Origin: an uncultured Lachnospiraceae bacterium
Lineage (GTDB): Bacteria; Bacillota; Clostridia; Lachnospirales; Lachnospiraceae
Reading direction: 5' to 3'
Length of the DNA: 64,000 nucleotides
NCBI GenBank assembly: GCA_910576815.1
Contig: CAJTKA010000021.1
Span: forward strand, 1-64,000
Each line of letters begins with the position of its first letter. The first letter of the stretch is position 1. This document shows, in pieces, positions 60,701-64,000 of the stretch. The notes beneath the pieces were generated by a model, which ran no database searches, had not been told where the DNA came from, and was given only the letters and a program-made list of their open reading frames with translations. The position numbers were made by a program, and so were the translations under genes.

Positions 60701-63700
60701 CTTTTCCCCTGTGGCGGCAATTCCTTGATATGCAGCGCGATCTCGCAGACCTGCGTCTTGTAGAGCGCATCTTCATCCGCGTTTTTCGGCACCACGCGAA
60801 GCACGGCATCGCCTGCTTTCAGGGGTTTCACCTTCCCACTCCCGTCCACTGTCGCCACATCGGACTGATCAATGCTCCAATTGAAGTCTCCGCTGTCAAA
60901 CCCGGGACGGGAAGGCATAATCTCCCCCGCCGCAGTGTACGCAATACGCAGTTGCTTAGAATAGGCCATCGTATACTGCTCACGCCCCTCGGCGTCCTTC
61001 TCCTGTGCCCTCAACGCCGGATAAGAGCGCCCGGAATCATAATTCGATCGAAATCCTGTGATTGCAAAACCCTTGCCGGTGGAAGGCTGCACAGAAACCG
61101 TCAGGAAAGCCTGCACCCGGTCTGCCTCCGACGTGAACACCAGTTTGGTTTCGCCCGCACGCTTTGTCTCAATCACACCATCCGCCCACTGTGCAATCGA
61201 TTCATTACGCGAAATGATCTCTGAAGCCAAAACCTCCGTGAGATTTCCATTCGCTGCTTTGCAGAGGACATAACCCTCGCAGGAGACGCCCCTTGCCGCA
61301 GTCAGCCTCGCATCCTCCATGGGAGAGATGCTGCCGTCCGCGCCTTTCCTGCCGATCAGATAATCGCCAACCGTCACCTCACAGGAAACAGACACATCCC
61401 TGTCATAAATGGATGTGGCAGTAATCGTGGCTTTGCCTGCCGCCGCGGCGGACACTTTACCATCCTCTGTCACTGTGACAACCGCCTCATCGCTGCTTTT
61501 CCAGACCAGATCGGCATCCGCCTCAAGCGGCTCCCACTTCACATTCAAATAATCAAAGCCAACGCCTTTTTCATTTTTATATAACGCATTCGCGTTCAAA
61601 TATAGCTGTTCCTGCGATATGATCAGTTTGACAGGCTTCACCGCCTCCGCCGTAATAAAGCTGCCAAAAGCCTTATAAGCGTCTCTTGTCACATCTTCCG
61701 GTTTCTCACACACGCTGTCATTGGTCATGACCGCCGCAAACTCATACTCCGTCTCTTTTAACAGCGACATAGCACTGAACGTCACCGCAGCGGTTTCCTC
61801 CTCTACGCCGCTCACGTTTACGATACGACCGGTCTTTTCATATGCTGTCTGTCCTTTCTCACGATAGAAAAAATGGACATAAGAAGCGTGTTTCTCCAGA
61901 TTCCCGGCAAACTTTACCTGCAGAGTGACATTTGCATCCGTAACTTCCGCCTTCGCCTCTGACAGGCTGCGGCTGTCAGGATTGGTCGTAAACGGAAATG
62001 TTTTTGCACGCTTTAAACTGTCTGCGGCGGCATTTTCTTCCGTACCAAAACCCGCAGTCAGCTCGTAAGCCGTCTCCTCCTCCAGTTCCTCAAGCTTAAA
62101 GGTATCTTCCGCCGCATCTTCTCCCGTCTTTGCCGTATACACCATTTTTCCTGCGCCGTTTTCTGCATCGGAAGCCTTTTTCAGATAGCATACGAACCAG
62201 CCGTCATCCGCCCCTTTCATTTCGCTTAACGTATAACGTATCTTCGCGGAATAGGCTTTCACCTCCGGAACGATTTCCACCGTCCGCCGATCCTCCACCG
62301 TCTGAAATGTTCCCTCCGCGACGTGCATCAAATCATCCGTCGGTACAGACCAGGGTTTCGTGAACCCGACCCGATACTCATAGACCGTATTTTCCTTCAG
62401 TCCGCTCAGCGAAAGAGTCTTCCTCTCCTCGTTCGTAAAATACTGCTCCTCCGCCTCCTTCTTCCATTGCTCCTGTCCCTTCTCGCGCCAGAAGAATGTT
62501 ACGATATTGTTGCCGGTCACATCCATGTTAAACATTTGATAAGTGATCTCGGCAGACGTCATACGGGTCTTTGCGCTGACCTCGATGCGCCGCGTGTCAA
62601 TTCTTGTCGTAACCGTACCTCTCACCGTATGTGTCAGATAAGGAACATCTTCACTTTGTTTCCCAATACCGATCAAATACTCATAGGCCGTGTTTTCTTT
62701 CAGATCCGACAGGGTAAAATAGTCGTCTTTCTTTGCAGGCCATGCGTTGTTCGACTCCCATGCTCCGGAAACGCCCGCCCGTCTGTAATAGCACACCACA
62801 TAATCCTGTGTATACTTGTCAAACCCGCTCAGGGTATAGTAAAGCTTCACCCGCTCCACATAAACTTCTGTCTTTGAGATCGTCACAGCCCGGGTATCTT
62901 TCACCGTCCGGAACCCATCCGTCGCATAAGCCGTCTCCCCGCTATGATCCCGCAGGGAAAACTCATATTCCGTATCCGCCTTCAGCCCGGAAAACGTCAC
63001 TATTGTACTATAATCTTCATTGCCGTCTTCTTTCGGTTGCAATTGTTGATTCTTAACAATTTGCGTGTAAGTCTGCCTGCCCGCTTCCCGAAGATAACAA
63101 TATATGGGAACACGCAGCCCATGCGCTCCCAAAGCCTTTGCATCCGCTTCCGCAAGGCTCACCTGATAACTCTGGGACGTATAGGCATAATTGCTCAGTT
63201 TCTCCAATATAAAATGCGGTTTTCCGGTGTGAAGGTTGTCATAAGCCACAGCCAGCAGATTCACGTCGTAGCTGATGTTTTCTGTCCTGCTCAACACGAT
63301 ACGCAGGCTGTAATCGATATCCTGCTGCGGCACCCAGCCGGCATCCAGCGTGGAAACCGTCGCCTGATAGCCGTTCGCCTGAGTTAACTCCACCGCTTTC
63401 CCTATGTTCTCATAAGGCAGTACACTGCTGCCGGGTGTGAGTGGAAGCGCCTGTAACTGTAGATAATAAGTGCCTGTCAGGTCCTCCTTCCCGTCGATCT
63501 CATAGGTACGCACAAAATGAAACGCCCCTATTTCATCCGTCGCTTTCTCCACCCGCTTCAGACCCACGCCAAGTTCATTTTCGATAGGGAGAGTCACCTT
63601 TTTCGTACTGCCGCCCACAGACAGGATAAACTCATACTCCATGCCCAATGCCGTCGTCCACAGGGTAACTGTATCTTTCGCTTCTCCCGCCTCCAACAAC

Positions 63701-64000
63701 AGAGTTCTTCCCGAATATTCTTCCCCTTCTGCCTGCACGGACCGGAAAAAATAACACGCTTTAGAAGCTTCCGCAAGTCCCTGCACTTTCACGGTTAAAT
63801 CGACCTGCGGTTTGCCGGCATCATCCCGTTCTGCCTGCCTGACCTCAAAAGTGATATCCGACTCTTTTACAGAAGCCTGCTCCGGCACCTTGACCGTAAC
63901 CACCTTTGTCGTCGTGAACACCGTTTTCTGTTCCGACGTAAATTGCATACTGACCTGTATGGAATATTCCGCCCCCGCCGTCAGACAGATCTTGTCTATG
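57706..64000 (-). CDS. Very large surface protein with Fn3-like and Big_2 domains (5' end off the window)
   Basis: At least 2,097 residues are visible; the frame stays open to the right edge, so the ATG at 63948 is internal. The visible N-terminal part to about residue 800 consists of Fn3-like repeats with a recurring phrase of the type LKENTAYEYLIGIGKQ and LKENTVYEYRVGFTKP. Big_2-like Ig domains follow (LVWKSSDEAVVTVTEDGKVS; SIDQSDVATVDGSGKVKPL), then a bacterial cadherin/CalX-like stretch. The C-terminus (DVKTNIKVTVRR) shows no LPXTG or membrane helix, so any signal or anchor lies upstream. Probably an exported adhesin or matrix protein. Confidence 0.85.
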   Translation of the reverse strand, partial: IDKICLTAGAEYSIQVSMQFTSEQKTVFTTTKVVTVKVPEQASVKESDITFEVRQAERDDAGKPQVDLTVKVQGLAEASKACYFFRSVQAEGEEYSGRTLLLEAGEAKDTVTLWTTALGMEYEFILSVGGSTKKVTLPIENELGVGLKRVEKATDEIGAFHFVRTYEIDGKEDLTGTYYLQLQALPLTPGSSVLPYENIGKAVELTQANGYQATVSTLDAGWVPQQDIDYSLRIVLSRTENISYDVNLLAVAYDNLHTGKPHFILEKLSNYAYTSQSYQVSLAEADAKALGAHGLRVPIYCYLREAGRQTYTQIVKNQQLQPKEDGNEDYSTIVTFSGLKADTEYEFSLRDHSGETAYATDGFRTVKDTRAVTISKTEVYVERVKLYYTLSGFDKYTQDYVVCYYRRAGVSGAWESNNAWPAKKDDYFTLSDLKENTAYEYLIGIGKQSEDVPYLTHTVRGTVTTRIDTRRIEVSAKTRMTSAEITYQMFNMDVTGNNIVTFFWREKGQEQWKKEAEEQYFTNEERKTLSLSGLKENTVYEYRVGFTKPWSVPTDDLMHVAEGTFQTVEDRRTVEIVPEVKAYSAKIRYTLSEMKGADDGWFVCYLKKASDAENGAGKMVYTAKTGEDAAEDTFKLEELEEETAYELTAGFGTEENAAADSLKRAKTFPFTTNPDSRSLSEAKAEVTDANVTLQVKFAGNLEKHASYVHFFYREKGQTAYEKTGRIVNVSGVEEETAAVTFSAMSLLKETEYEFAAVMTNDSVCEKPEDVTRDAYKAFGSFITAEAVKPVKLIISQEQLYLNANALYKNEKGVGFDYLNVKWEPLEADADLVWKSSDEAVVTVTEDGKVSAAAAGKATITATSIYDRDVSVSCEVTVGDYLIGRKGADGSISPMEDARLTAARGVSCEGYVLCKAANGNLTEVLASEIISRNESIAQWADGVIETKRAGETKLVFTSEADRVQAFLTVSVQPSTGKGFAITGFRSNYDSGRSYPALRAQEKDAEGREQYTMAYSKQLRIAYTAAGEIMPSRPGFDSGDFNWSIDQSDVATVDGSGKVKPLKAGDAVLRVVPKNADEDALYKTQVCEIALHIKELPPQGKSSLFYALENTHKKLGDVKFPEDWAGWKWQSPDTPLVINGENRQSYSFPAVYTGDTYYPHERLVSVQIGRVTGITAYEKEDGNHNNVLEVGTADGEGNPTEGSDSLTLCVDSLFRGDINRRESLNYTWKVEVNQPTGLVLKEGEFRLAADGRLQKTFTVTAVKKGNYTLTPVIKVTDPKTKREKVLAKTSFKIKAVEEKQAYVTLVPEETVGVQVEEGGRIVAYVDGDVKSLRIGTKLLDRMGTETVFDKLKLAWSVSDKKVATVQASKDTHSAEVKFVGEGHVILTAKAKDKAGHTATAQIEIRNRAPRVSVSKVTVNPGYDFDSAEGRRLAFENGGAVEVVPVYGVIKHGTVNLWKSDKMTLETDLELVEYEDGGKYSYLIRPTDSAQDKVYDCYLGVESHGLLAESFFHPLKVTVKTKQPQATVKSVRAANLFYRTDSASVDISTAEKGVVIEAVKWIDSAEGEGNGFASEPSEYLFDTTKKAGNVERLYFAQEDIRLTDKKKPAEPGIVSGKIEIRYAGYKEAVEKPVSLKWNYKKPTIVVKEKQATLIPSLDGHIKGSFDLYNEENKKLLNRSNPDKYDPRICYSELTFQNKDVHRSGYRDYTYMGSKTKGSEKLRMTIVSDFWREPMEAVQIIKFANPVPYLTKAKLVMNTGYVSTAYTDIELKNAYTAALSCDDIIIEGKNAKSQALLDQDILEMEQESAGSNRIVVRLNRPKTLGSEAVKAIKNGTYDFKVTPCFRDASGNQIKGKTLTLKIQAVNKAITAKVKQSGSMDLAKNPGAAKNFAEIRITPQNVGENYTYDNKKGLSLVGEYSDYFQIYYYTYIPGRYQIRAKENKESKLKAGQRYRLAIRFTLKLENGDTVQVQTPTFTVRPKQSVPKVTVHGNAQTLYAGNDKLTRTCGFELPEGMGYRIKSVSGGLDCNKDGKQDITLTWVKADSTDHYVSAILKLTDRDGALTVSGMKGKTYTMPVLITLEGRDGIAKDVKTNIKVTVRR

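Overview
The window looks like a chromosomal segment of an anaerobic Bacillota/Clostridia bacterium, most likely Lachnospiraceae. The basis is the six-gene Rnf operon in the order C-D-G-E-A-B, ATP-type PEP carboxykinase, the cmk-ispH-rpsA block, CD3324- and RNHCP-type small proteins, a type II-A CRISPR-Cas locus, a very large Fn3/Big_2 surface protein, and AGGAGG-type ribosome sites throughout. No rRNA or tRNA gene was recognised.

Layout. 1-6.2 kb: type II-A CRISPR-Cas on the minus strand (cas9-cas1-cas2-csn2, leader, first repeat; the rest of the array lies off the left edge), with a divergent tracrRNA beside cas9. This block is visibly more AT-rich than its surroundings. 6.2-11.2 kb: an AAA ATPase/DUF4143 protein, a 33-bp-period repeat that may be a transposon-end relic, a Ste14-like methyltransferase, pckA and an orphan flagellin. 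11.2-16.3 kb: a branched-chain amino acid ABC transporter (livJ-H-M-G-F) with a consensus promoter and structured leader. 16.3-26.2 kb: deoC, citrate synthase, an L,D-transpeptidase coupled to thrC, a SleB-like hydrolase, an AP2/HNH-like protein that has lost the HNH signature, a GH25-like protein without its catalytic acid pair, an esterase and apbE. 26.2-33.4 kb: a sigma-factor/ABC-transporter operon, a PadR plus SEDS-like pair, and two small zinc-finger/HTH proteins. 33.4-40 kb: an accessory stretch (truncated Rpn nuclease, methyltransferase, P-loop kinase, GNAT, NUDIX, DUF4261, ferredoxin-type aldo/keto reductase).

40-49.7 kb: the Rnf ferredoxin:NAD+ oxidoreductase operon followed, only 17 nt after rnfB, by a TerY-P-type phospho-signalling set: Ser/Thr kinase with zinc ribbon, cytosolic LRR protein, VWA protein, PP2C phosphatase and a TerY-C-like zinc protein. 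All are on one strand and probably co-transcribed at least in part. ApbE at 25 kb is the likely flavinyl transferase for RnfG and RnfD. 49.8-57.5 kb: YprB, CheR, S1-domain protein, IspH, Cmk, a YhiN-like flavoprotein, and RpiR and TetR regulators. 57.7-64 kb: the 3' part of a gene for a surface protein of more than 2,090 residues, running off the right edge.

Unexplained structure. A dispersed two-hairpin element occurs twice (31.9 and 41.3 kb), each time starting at the stop codon of one minus-strand gene and lying before the next. Its long stem differs in sequence between copies but keeps base pairing. Several other spacers (16.2, 24.1, 33.4, 34.5, 36.5 kb) hold unrelated but similarly built hairpin sets. 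This element, the kinase/LRR/VWA/PP2C set behind rnf, and the family members with lost catalytic residues are the items most worth following up.
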